Counted from the stretch's first letter, positions 1 through 5,709 are shown. The stretch is DNA of 7,287 bases from JAYPEY01 sp964519245 (GCA_964519245.1 CAZFLK010000241.1:1-7287); one strand, 5' to 3'. Notes: generated by a model not told the origin, from the sequence alone. Numbers and translations are program-made.

Positions 1-535
1 CCTCTTTCCCGGAGCCGCTTTCGCCGGTGATGAGGATTGAGACATCCGTAGGCGCGACCTTCTCGACCTTGCGGATCAGGCTTTTCATGGCCCCGCTGCG
101 ATAAATGGGCGAGGCGCTGTTGCTGATGCTGGTCAGGGCCTTGCGAAGCGTGCTGGCCTCCTGCTTGAGGTTCTTGTGCTCGACGGCGCGTTCGAGCGAC
201 ACCAGCAGGGTCTTCGGGTCAAAGGGCTTTTGCTGGAAATCATAGGCTCCCAGCTTGATCGCCTTTACGGCCGTGTCGAGGCCGCCGTGACAGGTGAGCA
301 TGACGACCTCGGTTTCCGGCCACGTCTTCTTGATCTTGGGAAGAAGGTCCAGACCGTCTACGTCAGGCAGCTTGAGATCGAGCAACGCCAGATCGGGTTG
401 CGTCCCGCCCAAGGCATCCGTCAAACCCGCGCCGTCCTCGGTTTCGGCGACCTCGTAGCCGGCCTTGGTCAGAATGATTCTCAGCAGCGCGCGAATGTCC
501 GCTTCGTCATCGATTACCAGAATGCGTGTACTCAT
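1..535 (-). CDS. NtrC-family sigma-54-dependent response regulator (N-terminal part)
   Basis: This is the start of a two-component response regulator that would activate sigma-54 RNA polymerase when phosphorylated by a partner histidine kinase. Only the first 178 residues are present; the gene continues past the left edge. The start is MSTRILVIDDE, with the acidic pair D9/D10, the phosphoacceptor D53 in LALLDLKLPD, T81 in VVMLTCHG and the conserved K103 in DFQQKPFD, so the receiver domain is complete. A helical linker (about 115-140) follows. The AAA+ domain begins with KVAPTDVSILITGESGSGKE, ending in the Walker A motif at 171-178. The sigma-54 contact loop (GAFTGA) and DNA-binding domain would lie outside the window. 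The ATG at 535-533 sits exactly at the family's usual receiver start. No clear Shine-Dalgarno sequence precedes it. The signal it responds to cannot be read from this fragment, and no cognate kinase is present here. Confidence 0.95.
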   Translation of the reverse strand, partial: MSTRILVIDDEADIRALLRIILTKAGYEVAETEDGAGLTDALGGTQPDLALLDLKLPDVDGLDLLPKIKKTWPETEVVMLTCHGGLDTAVKAIKLGAYDFQQKPFDPKTLLVSLERAVEHKNLKQEASTLRKALTSISNSASPIYRSGAMKSLIRKVEKVAPTDVSILITGESGSGKE

Positions 536-653
536 GTTCTATAGGGATCGCTTGCGCGAGCATTGGAATACGCACTGCAGCCCGAGTATTCAAGCCGTTG
601 TAACACTTTTGTCGCAGGCCGCGTTGGAGTGTCCATTTCTTGGATGCAAGCGC
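536..653. other. Spacer upstream of the response regulator, no clear signals
   Basis: This 118-bp gap separates the 90-residue hypothetical gene from the regulator. I see no T-rich hairpin that would end transcription from upstream and no convincing sigma-70 or -24/-12 sigma-54 promoter on the minus strand. The regulator may be read through from the ispF unit or use a promoter I cannot recognise. Confidence 0.4.
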
Positions 654-926
654 CTAGATGTCGGCGTCCGGAAAGTTGTTTTTGATCAGTTTCTTGAGTC
701 GGGTTTCTTCCTTGGGCTTGAAGAGTCGTCGTTGGATTCTGCGTTGGACGCCATCGAGCAGTTCCAGCCAGTCATCGAGGGAAGGGTTTTCGAGGCGTTC
801 CCAGTTCTCGAAACGTTTGGAGCGCACATGGAAGAGCCATTGGTCGCCCTGATGTTTGACGTAGATTTCGCGTCGTTCGCCGTCCGCCGTGCGTCCCTTC
901 CAACTGATCTCGCCTTTCTTGGCCAT
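654..926 (-). CDS. Conserved-looking hypothetical protein, 90 aa
   Basis: I do not recognise a named family. The protein is small, basic and apparently cytosolic, with no signal peptide or membrane segment. Residues 5-35 look beta-rich, with alternating charged and aromatic residues (EISWKG, REIYVKHQGDQWLFHVR). Residues 49-83 look helical and strongly basic (LDDWLELLDGVQRRIQRRLF, then TRLKKLIKNNFPD). It follows ispF by only 5 bp on the same strand, so the two are very likely co-transcribed. The orderly pattern of tryptophans and charged residues, together with this position, supports a real gene over a chance frame. A link to the MEP pathway or to nucleic acid binding would be speculation. 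The ATG at 926-924 is the only plausible start, and its ribosome binding site is weak. Confidence 0.8.
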   Translation of the reverse strand: MAKKGEISWKGRTADGERREIYVKHQGDQWLFHVRSKRFENWERLENPSLDDWLELLDGVQRRIQRRLFKPKEETRLKKLIKNNFPDADI

Positions 927-931
927 GGGGC

Positions 932-1411
932 TTACTCGGGCCGGTCAACGGCGGCGACGGCCATGGAGGCGATGCCCTCGCCGCGCCCGACGAAGCCCAT
1001 GGTTTCGTTGGTGGTGGCTTTGACGCCAACCTTGTCGACCGCGATGCCGAGGGCGGAAGCAATGTTGATCTTCATGGCGGCGGCGTGCGGCATGAGTTTG
1101 GGCTCCTCGGCGATCAGGGAGGCGTCGATATTGATGATTCGCCCGTTCTCCAGTTTGGCCTGGCGAGCGGCCTCCACAAGGAACACGCGACTGGGACAGT
1201 CTTTCCAGCGCGGGTCGTCGTTGGGAAAGAATGTTCCGATATCGCCTTTGCCCAAGGCGCCGAGGACGGCGTCGCAGATGGCGTGCATCAGCACGTCTGC
1301 GTCCGAATGTCCGTCGAGGCCGCGGTCGTGGGGGATCTCCACGCCGCCGATGACGAGTTTGCGTCCTTCGGCCAAGCGATGGACGTCATAACCTATTCCC
1401 GTGTGAACCAT
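932..1411 (-). CDS. ispF: 2-C-methyl-D-erythritol 2,4-cyclodiphosphate synthase (IspF)
   Basis: IspF converts 4-diphosphocytidyl-methylerythritol 2-phosphate to methylerythritol 2,4-cyclodiphosphate with release of CMP, in the cytosolic MEP route to isoprenoid precursors. The 159-residue length matches the family. The N-terminal GIGYDVHRL supplies the metal ligands D9 and H11, and H43 follows in DVLMHAICDAVLGALGKGDIG. The signature HSDADV lies at 35-40, FPNDDP at 62-67, and the C-terminal block KATTNETMGFVGRGEGIASM at 131-150. In known structures the enzyme is a trimer with the active site at subunit interfaces. It sits 54 bp after the permease gene and 5 bp before a small hypothetical gene. 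No separate promoter or strong Shine-Dalgarno sequence is visible, so it may be read through from the permease. ispD, often next to or fused with ispF in other bacteria, is not in this window. Confidence 0.98.
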   Translation of the reverse strand: MVHTGIGYDVHRLAEGRKLVIGGVEIPHDRGLDGHSDADVLMHAICDAVLGALGKGDIGTFFPNDDPRWKDCPSRVFLVEAARQAKLENGRIINIDASLIAEEPKLMPHAAAMKINIASALGIAVDKVGVKATTNETMGFVGRGEGIASMAVAAVDRPE

Positions 1412-1465
1412 GGATTTGCTTGGTTGTCTGAGACTGGTGATTGGAGGTTTTGGAAGGCTGAACGA

Positions 1466-3130
1466 TCAGCCGCGAAAGGCGTAGATCATAAGGAGTCCGA
1501 GGATTCCGGCAAACACAAGATAGTAAAACAAGGGAACGGCGACGCTGCGCATGAGCGGACCTTCGCGGCCCTGGAGGCCGACGGTGGCCGAAGCAGCGAC
1601 GATATTGTGCACGCAGATCATGTTGCCGGCGGCGCCGCCGACGGCCTGGAGGGCCACGATTGTGACGGTCGAAGCGCCGATGTTGAGGGCCACGCCGAAC
1701 TGGAAGTAGGCGAAGGTCATGTTGCTGATGGTGTTGCTGCCGGCGAAAAAGGCGCCGAGGGCGCCGATGGTGGGAGCGAAAAGCGGCCAGGCTCTCCCGG
1801 CGATGCCGGACACCGCGTCAGCCAACTCGATGGGCATGCTCTGCAGGTCGGCTGCGTTGATGCCGGAATTGATGAAGATCTGGGCCAAGGGGACGGCAAA
1901 ACCGAGGGCGGCCGCGGTTCCGAGGATGGTTCGAGTTGAACTGCCAATGGCGCGCTTCAGTTGAGCCGGCTTCATTCCCTGAATGAGAAACGCGCAGGCG
2001 ACGACGGCGATGAAGATGGTTCCGGGCAGGTAGAGCGGTTGGACTTTGGCAGCGATGCCCGTCGCGAAGATGTCCCATTTCAGGGTGGCGGATTTGCCGG
2101 TCAGCCAGGCTTTCAGGGGAAGGTCGTTTAGTCGGGTCAGGACCAGGAACACGGCGACCAGCAGGTAGGGCGACCAAGCCCGGAGCAGCGGCATGTTCTT
2201 GTCGTTCTCCGAGGGGACGCCCCTGAAGGCGCCCATCCAGTCTGCGGGCCAGTCATCTCGGGCTGGGAAGTCCCACTTCTTTCCTGGGGTCAGGATGCCA
2301 TGCCGAGCGGCGGTGATGCAAATGGCCAGCCCGATCATGCTGCCAATGAGGGAGGGGAACTCCGGCCCAAGCAGATTGGCGGTCAGGGCGTAGGGAATCG
2401 TGAAGGACAGGCCCGCCAGCAGCGCGAAAGGCCAGACCTCGAGTCCCTCCTTCCAGGATTTGCGCTCGCCGTAGAAACGGGTGAGGGCGCAGACCATGAA
2501 GAGCGGGATCAGGGTCCCGATGATGCCATGAATCAGCCCGACCTTGCCGGCGATGGCGAGCAGATGTTCGTCGAAGGAAAGCTGGAGGGTTGCCAAGTGT
2601 GGGGCGACCTGGTCTCCGCCGCTCAGGCCGTTCTTGACTCCGATGAGGATGGGTGTGCCCGTCGCGCCGAACGAAACCGGCGTGCTTTGGATGATCAGGC
2701 AGACCATGACGGCCGCCATTGCGGGGAAGCCGATGGTCAGCAGCAGCGGTCCGGCGATGGCGGCGGGCGTGCCGAATCCGGCCGCGCCCTCAATGAAGGC
2801 CCCGAAGCACCAGGCGACGACGATGGCCTGGATGCGTCGGTCCGGGCTGACATCGAGCAAGCCCTGGCGGATGGCCGAAACGGCGCCGGATTCCTTGAGC
2901 GTGTTCAGGAGCAGGATGGCGCCGAAGATGATGTAGAGCAGCATGGCGCAGATGATCCAGCCATTGATCGTGGCTGCGGCGACGCGCTCGAAGGGGACAC
3001 GCCAGAGGAAAACGGCGATGGCGACGGTCAGGAACCAAGCCACCGGCATGGCGCGCCGGGCCGGCCAGCGAAGGACGACCAGGAACACAAAGATGGCGAG
3101 AATGGGGGTGAGGGCGAGCAGCGCGTGCAT
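1466..3130 (-). CDS. lldP: L-lactate permease family transporter (LctP/LldP)
   Basis: This is an inner-membrane carrier of the lactate permease family, whose characterised members import lactate (also glycolate) with protons. From the chosen ATG it has 554 residues, close to the usual size of about 530-560. Hydrophobic segments run through most of its length, including 3-20, 31-44, 55-76, 130-148, 322-333, 369-385 and 531-552. Family motifs are FIEGAAGFGTPAAI (112-125), STPVSFGATGTP (149-160), FAGSNTISNMTF (462-473) and QAVGGAAGNMICVHN (495-509), then ASATVGLQGREG. The reading frame stays open upstream to 3391, but that 87-residue extension is Arg/Pro/His-rich and unlike a transporter N-terminus. 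MHALLALTPILAIF matches the normal beginning, so I start at 3130. No lactate dehydrogenase or LldR-type regulator lies nearby, so the substrate is a family inference. The ispF gene follows after 54 bp. Confidence 0.95.
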   Translation of the reverse strand: MHALLALTPILAIFVFLVVLRWPARRAMPVAWFLTVAIAVFLWRVPFERVAAATINGWIICAMLLYIIFGAILLLNTLKESGAVSAIRQGLLDVSPDRRIQAIVVAWCFGAFIEGAAGFGTPAAIAGPLLLTIGFPAMAAVMVCLIIQSTPVSFGATGTPILIGVKNGLSGGDQVAPHLATLQLSFDEHLLAIAGKVGLIHGIIGTLIPLFMVCALTRFYGERKSWKEGLEVWPFALLAGLSFTIPYALTANLLGPEFPSLIGSMIGLAICITAARHGILTPGKKWDFPARDDWPADWMGAFRGVPSENDKNMPLLRAWSPYLLVAVFLVLTRLNDLPLKAWLTGKSATLKWDIFATGIAAKVQPLYLPGTIFIAVVACAFLIQGMKPAQLKRAIGSSTRTILGTAAALGFAVPLAQIFINSGINAADLQSMPIELADAVSGIAGRAWPLFAPTIGALGAFFAGSNTISNMTFAYFQFGVALNIGASTVTIVALQAVGGAAGNMICVHNIVAASATVGLQGREGPLMRSVAVPLFYYLVFAGILGLLMIYAFRG

Positions 3131-3145
3131 GGGGAGCGTCTGGAC

Positions 3146-3172
3146 GGAATCAGGATTCCATAGCCGGGTCAA
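3146..3172 (-). promoter_or_regulatory. Possible promoter/operator of the lactate permease gene
   Basis: Read on the minus strand, TTGACC (3172-3167) resembles a -35 box. It is followed by the perfect inverted repeat GGAATC-CT-GATTCC (3159-3146), which ends 16 bp before the permease ATG. No good -10 box lies at 16-18 bp spacing from TTGACC, so the promoter call is weak. The inverted repeat itself is certain and is placed where an operator would act. If TTGACC is used, the leader would be very short. Confidence 0.3.
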
Positions 3173-3337
3173 GCGAGGAGAGGCCCGCGGCTTGCGGCAG
3201 TCGGCGATTGGGGAAGGGGGACGCCGCCTTTCGTTGGCATGACACGCTGACCGCGGTTGGTGGGCAGGCGAGCGGGCGGGGCGTTGTCGACGGCGAGGGG
3301 CATTCAGGAGGCGGTTGCGTTGGCGGAGGCGTAGCAA

Positions 3338-3411
3338 GGCGGCGTCAGGCCGCCGCGCTCCATGGCGCTTCGCATGGCGCGCCGATTCCAATTCACGCTC
3401 CGCGCCGAATC
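3338..3411. repeat. GC-rich hairpin with adjacent direct repeat, possible interspersed element
   Basis: GGCGGC-GTCAG-GCCGCC (3338-3354) forms a 6-bp perfect stem with a 5-nt loop. Just beyond, CATGGCGC occurs twice 12 bp apart (3361-3368 and 3373-3380), and the arms GATTC (3384-3388) and GAATC (3407-3411) follow. There is no T-tract on either side, so this is not an intrinsic terminator. From memory, similar short GC-rich hairpin elements are scattered between genes in Verrucomicrobiota, but there is no second full copy in the window to prove that it is a family. Confidence 0.35.
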
Positions 3412-3464
3412 ATCACGCTGTTCGGTTGGCTGCTGGTCGAACCCGCAGGCGCCCCGGCGGGAAC

Positions 3465-3923
3465 CTAGAATCGGGCCAAACGGTAAAAGACGTGGTTGCC
3501 GATGCGGGCGACGGGACGTTTGCCGCGAGCCCACCAGGGAACCTCGGACTTGTGCGCGAAATGGGTGGCGGCGCGGGTCAGATTGGGCAGGCGGTACGGT
3601 TCGTTGTAGGCGGTCCGGGCGATGCGCAGCGCGTCAGTAAACAGGGGGTGATGCTTGAATCGTTGCAACAGCGCGTCGCGGTTGGCGCCGTTCAGACTGG
3701 TAAAGGCCCCGGGTTTGACGACCGCGAGCATCGACACGCCCTTCTTGTCCGCGCGGGTCCGGATGACCTCCACCACGGCTTGCATGCCTTTCTCGCCTTC
3801 GCCGCGGGCTTCCGCGAGCAGGACGGCCGCAACGACCTCCTGGCCATAGGTCGCGCCGCTGGCGCTTTGGAAAGCCGGGAAAGCGGCGACGAGAAGGAGG
3901 ATTGGGATGAGGAAGCGACTCAT
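3465..3923 (-). CDS. Secreted cell wall hydrolase, SleB/CwlJ type (Hydrolase_2)
   Basis: This probably cleaves peptidoglycan glycan strands outside the cytoplasmic membrane. Its 152 residues begin with a signal peptide (MSRFLIPILLLVAAFPAFQSASG, positively charged start then a hydrophobic core; cleavage likely near residue 23). The mature part is essentially one catalytic domain: VVAAVLLAEARGEGEKGMQA at 30-49 carries the family's AEARGE motif with E38 as the likely catalytic acid, VVEVIRTRADKKG follows, and the C-terminal block ATHFAHKSEVPWWA...IGNHVFYR (119-148) closes the domain. SleB and CwlJ are known for spore cortex lysis in Firmicutes, but this family is common in non-sporulating bacteria, where remodelling is the better guess. 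There is no LysM or other wall-binding domain. It is a single-gene unit with its own putative promoter and long leader. The start at 3923 is fixed by the signal peptide. Confidence 0.9.
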   Translation of the reverse strand: MSRFLIPILLLVAAFPAFQSASGATYGQEVVAAVLLAEARGEGEKGMQAVVEVIRTRADKKGVSMLAVVKPGAFTSLNGANRDALLQRFKHHPLFTDALRIARTAYNEPYRLPNLTRAATHFAHKSEVPWWARGKRPVARIGNHVFYRLARF

Positions 3924-4111
3924 GGGGCGAAAGGGGATGCGGACCTGATCCGGAGGGGATCAGACCGGGTTGGCGTGGTGAATGCGCCCGGCGGCGCGAG
4001 GGCGCGCCGGACTGGGCGGAACATTCCCGGGGGGGAAGGAACCGCTGGCCTGAGCTGTGTTGTGGGATGTAACGACCATCTTGTGAAACTTCGCCTCTTT
4101 TCGGCGAAGAG
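3924..4111 (-). other. Long structured 5' leader of the cell wall hydrolase gene
   Basis: If the promoter at 4118-4145 is right, the mRNA has about 188 nt before its ATG. On the transcript three hairpins follow one another: CTTCGCC/GGCGAAG with a 7-nt loop (4109-4089), a 9-bp stem with one bulged base and a 4-nt loop (4010-3988), and CTGATCC/GGATCAG with loop CCTCC (3963-3945). The last ends 21 nt before the start codon. The leader matches no riboswitch class I know and has no T-run after the stems. It contains no gene that I can support. Confidence 0.4.
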
Positions 4112-4117
4112 CGCGGG

Positions 4118-4145
4118 AAGTTAGACCTCGCGCGGTATCTGTCAA
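4118..4145 (-). promoter_or_regulatory. Putative sigma-70-like promoter for the hydrolase gene
   Basis: On the minus strand there is a perfect TTGACA -35 box (4145-4140) and, 16 bp later, TAACTT (4123-4118) as a modest -10 box with three of six consensus positions. The flanking DNA (about 4140-4170) is clearly more AT-rich than the rest of the window. Transcription would start near 4111. The -35 is convincing and the -10 is not. Confidence 0.4.
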
Positions 4146-4202
4146 ACATTTATTTCATGTAATTTTGCCGATGTGGGAAAAGCCGACCGTGTGAGGTGCG
4201 GC

Positions 4203-4224
4203 GCGATCCGTGAAGAGGGATCGC
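4203..4224. other. 7-bp inverted repeat upstream of the hydrolase promoter
   Basis: GCGATCC (4203-4209) and GGATCGC (4218-4224) form a perfect inverted repeat with an 8-bp centre. It lies between the thuA-like terminator and the putative hydrolase promoter, about 58 bp upstream of its -35 box. It could be a regulator site or have no function. There is no T-tract. Confidence 0.3.
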
Positions 4225-4242
4225 TCGACGGGGGCGGTTGCG

Positions 4243-4285
4243 AAACAAAAGCCCCTCCGTCCCCGGTGAACGGGGAGGGAGGGGC
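4243..4285 (-). terminator. Rho-independent terminator after the ThuA-like gene
   Basis: On the minus strand, GCCCCTCC then TCCCCG pairs across the loop TTCAC with CGGGGA then GGAGGGGC. This gives 14 base pairs interrupted by a single C-C mismatch (4285-4251). The stem is followed at once by TTTTGTTT (4250-4243). It starts 26 bp after the stop codon of the thuA-like gene. The other strand has no T-run, so it works only for leftward transcription. Confidence 0.9.
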
Positions 4286-4311
4286 GAGGAGGTCGGGCGC
4301 GCGGAGAGTGT

Positions 4312-5175
4312 TTACTTCAGGTAGCTCTGATTGAGCTTCCCGCAGCTCCAAAGCAGTCCGCGGGTGACGAGATCGAGGTAGCGGTCGTCGCCGACGGTTT
4401 CATTGAAGTGACCGATCGTCGTGCTGAAGACGCGGGCGCCATGGTATTCGTTGACCCAGACGACAGAGGCCGTGGCTTTCTTGGGCTGGGGAGCCGGCGC
4501 GGGCTTCGCATCCTTGGCCTTGTTCTTGCCCTTTTTCTTCCGTTGCCGGGGCATTTGCATCTGGGTCCCTTCAGCGAGCGAGGTTGTCCCAGGGAAGATT
4601 TGCACGTTGTTGTAGAGTTCTTCGTCCATGGTCGTCCAATCGGACAAGGCGCTGGTGATGGGGTGGGCCTGCTGGCTGAACTTGATCTCGACCGGGGCCT
4701 TGGGGCCATGACCGCTGGACTGCAGGCCGAGGTAGTCAAACCACATGCTGGCCTCCGAACCGGCTTTCGTGGGCGTCCTGTGGTCGCCGACCCGGTAGCT
4801 GTGCATGGCGCAGTGGAGGTTTACGCCCGGGATGCCTTTGCGGTGCGGGGCCAGGATGCCGGCCACGGTCTTGACGTCCTTCATCGCGGCGGCGCATTCG
4901 TCGTGAATCACCACATCGTAACCCTTCGCATAGTCGGGATTTCCGTAGATGGCGAGCGGGGGATTGGTGGACTTGTCGTCGGTGTGGACCTGGTCGACGA
5001 TGATGTGGGCCCGGGCCTCCAGACCCGCCTTCAGCAGATCCTTCTGGGTGGCGTAGTCATGGCAGCAACCGCCGGTGATCAGCAGCGCGCGCAAGGGCTT
5101 GGGCTTCGGTGCGGCCTGGGCAGCAACGACGGGAAGGGAAAGAACAAGGAGGGCAAGAATTCGAGTGAGTTTCAT
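4312..5175 (-). CDS. Secreted ThuA-like domain protein
   Basis: The ThuA fold is related to class I glutamine amidotransferases. Family members sit in sugar-use gene sets, but the reaction of most, including this one, is unknown. The 287 residues begin with a signal peptide (MKLTRILALLVLSLPVVAAQA, cleavage likely near residue 21), so it should act outside the cytoplasm. The domain starts at LRALLITGGCCHDYATQK (28-45). It continues with DVVIHDECAA (87-96), GVNLHCAMHSYRVG (117-130, the elbow region), TMDEELYNN (182-190) and VVWVNEYHGARVFSTTIGH (238-256), then RYLDLVTRGLLWSCGKL (265-281). Residues about 209-236 are a Lys/Pro/Ala-rich low-complexity insert just before the VVWVNEY strand, probably a surface loop. 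The ATG at 5175 fits the signal peptide and overlaps the stop of a 7-codon ORF. A strong terminator follows, so this is a single-gene unit. The family call is firm; the substrate is unknown. Confidence 0.92.
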   Translation of the reverse strand: MKLTRILALLVLSLPVVAAQAAPKPKPLRALLITGGCCHDYATQKDLLKAGLEARAHIIVDQVHTDDKSTNPPLAIYGNPDYAKGYDVVIHDECAAAMKDVKTVAGILAPHRKGIPGVNLHCAMHSYRVGDHRTPTKAGSEASMWFDYLGLQSSGHGPKAPVEIKFSQQAHPITSALSDWTTMDEELYNNVQIFPGTTSLAEGTQMQMPRQRKKKGKNKAKDAKPAPAPQPKKATASVVWVNEYHGARVFSTTIGHFNETVGDDRYLDLVTRGLLWSCGKLNQSYLK

Positions 5176-5195
5176 CGCAAAGGATGACCGGTCAT
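5172..5195 (-). other. 12-bp palindrome and 7-codon upstream ORF at the ThuA-like start
   Basis: ATGACCGGTCAT (5184-5195) is a perfect 12-bp palindrome whose inner edge lies 8 bp before the thuA-like ATG. It also contains an ATG that opens a 7-codon frame, MTGHPLR. Its stop TGA (5174-5172) overlaps the gene's start as ATGA, the arrangement typical of translational coupling. No Shine-Dalgarno sequence precedes the mini-ORF, so translation is uncertain. The palindrome could instead be an operator. Confidence 0.35.
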
Positions 5196-5316
5196 GGGGG
5201 AGGATTATTCAAGCGGAAAGTGCGTTCCCTGTCACAGTCACAGTGGGCGTGATTGAGACTGGGATGAGGAAGGGAGCTTTCTGTCCCGAAGTCGCGCTGG
5301 TGGTTGCGGGAACAAA

Positions 5317-5487
5317 ATTCCAAACTCCAAGCTCCAAACCCCAAAAAAGTTCCAAATCCCAAGCTCCAAACTTCAGCAACCCGCGGCCATGAGCATTTCA
5401 GGAGCGTCAGCGATCAAGGCCGGTGACCGCTTCCTAGATTTGGAACTTGGAGCTTCGTTGAGATTTGGAGCTTGGGATTTGGAATTG
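5317..5487. repeat. Imperfect inverted repeat built of TTTGGAG/CTTGGGA-like short units
   Basis: The left arm (5317-5371) is a run of degenerate 6-8 bp units of the type CCAAACT, CCAAGCT, CCAAACC and CCAAATC. The right arm (5436-5487) carries the complementary units. A 21-bp stretch at 5350-5370 is exactly complementary to 5464-5484. The outer part of the left arm (5317-5338) also aligns with the right-arm end with few mismatches, so the arms can pair in two registers. The arms are poor in GC relative to the flanks. I recall similar TTTGGAGCTTGG-like arrays between genes in Verrucomicrobiota and Planctomycetota, but I cannot confirm that here. Confidence 0.75.
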
Positions 5488-5676
5488 CGACCGCCGGCGC
5501 GATCTTCCAACCGGGCAGGAAGGGCCTGTTCCCGGCTGGACTTATCACAGTTTCTGTCCCGGGCCCGTTCACCGTATCCCGCTTGTGGCCGGACGGTTTG
5601 GGACGCCAGGGTTGGGTTTGGTTGGGGACGGGTCTGGTGTTGTGGTTCTTGTGGCATGGGGCCAAGCAACCCGATG

Positions 5677-5707
5677 TCGGAGCGCCGAGCAATGCTCGGA
5701 GCGCCGA
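5677..5707. repeat. 12-bp direct repeat around a hairpin just after recO
   Basis: TCGGAGCGCCGA occurs at 5677-5688 and again at 5696-5707 with 7 bp between the copies. Between and overlapping them, CCGAGC-AAT-GCTCGG (5685-5699) makes a 6-bp hairpin with a 3-nt loop. On the transcript the stem begins 10 nt after the recO stop codon. No U-run follows, so it is not a normal intrinsic terminator, though it could protect the mRNA 3' end. Mobile short-repeat origin is possible. Confidence 0.6.
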
Positions 5708-5709
5708 AT

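Larger units (their letters stand above)
3131..3464. other. 334-bp gene-free GC-rich spacer
   Basis: No gene with recognisable protein character lies here. Open frames crossing the stretch, including the upward extension of the permease frame to 3391, have Arg/Pro-rich compositions typical of translated noncoding GC-rich DNA. The spacer holds the possible permease operator near 3146-3172 and a hairpin with short repeats at 3338-3411. A weak 5-bp hairpin (CCCGC/GCGGG) just below the hydrolase stop has no U-tract, so I do not call it a terminator. Confidence 0.6.
5176..5709. other. 534-bp gene-free region between recO and the ThuA-like gene
   Basis: No credible gene lies here. The open frames that cross it translate the short repeats into Ser/Lys/Pro/Asn-rich strings such as KSQAPN and are not real proteins. 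From the thuA-like side it holds the palindrome at 5184-5195, a tandem GTCACA pair (5231-5242), the TTTGGAG-type inverted repeat (5317-5487), about 190 bp with nothing I recognise (5488-5676), and the hairpin with direct repeats beside recO (5677-5707). No clear promoter for the thuA-like gene is visible. Confidence 0.6.

Noticed and set aside
465..1391. Long plus-strand open frame of 308 codons
   Set aside because: It runs antisense across ispF, the 90-residue gene and the response regulator start. Its composition is low-complexity and no family motif is visible.
2300..3163. Plus-strand open frame of 287 codons rich in Gly, Asp and Glu
   Set aside because: It is the antisense shadow of the lactate permease; high GC content removes stops in that frame.
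3131..3391. An 87-residue N-terminal extension of the lactate permease
   Set aside because: The frame is open to 3391, but the added residues are Arg/Pro/His-rich and cover the hairpin and repeat region. The family N-terminus matches the ATG at 3130.
3431..3460. tRNA-like T-arm string GGTCGAACCC
   Set aside because: No acceptor stem, D-arm or anticodon arm can be built around it.
3441..3462. Possible terminator after the cell wall hydrolase
   Set aside because: Only a 5-bp stem with a 10-nt loop and no T-run on the minus strand.
4408..5187. Plus-strand open frame of 259 codons
   Set aside because: It is antisense to the thuA-like gene and has a Gly/Val/Asp-rich composition without motifs.
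5196..5260. Sigma-70 promoter GTGACA...AATAAT for the thuA-like gene
   Set aside because: The boxes are 20 bp apart, too far for a normal promoter, and better-spaced alternatives match poorly.
5317..5487. CRISPR array
   Set aside because: The repeated units are 6-8 bp, degenerate and in opposite orientations, with no regular spacers or cas genes nearby.
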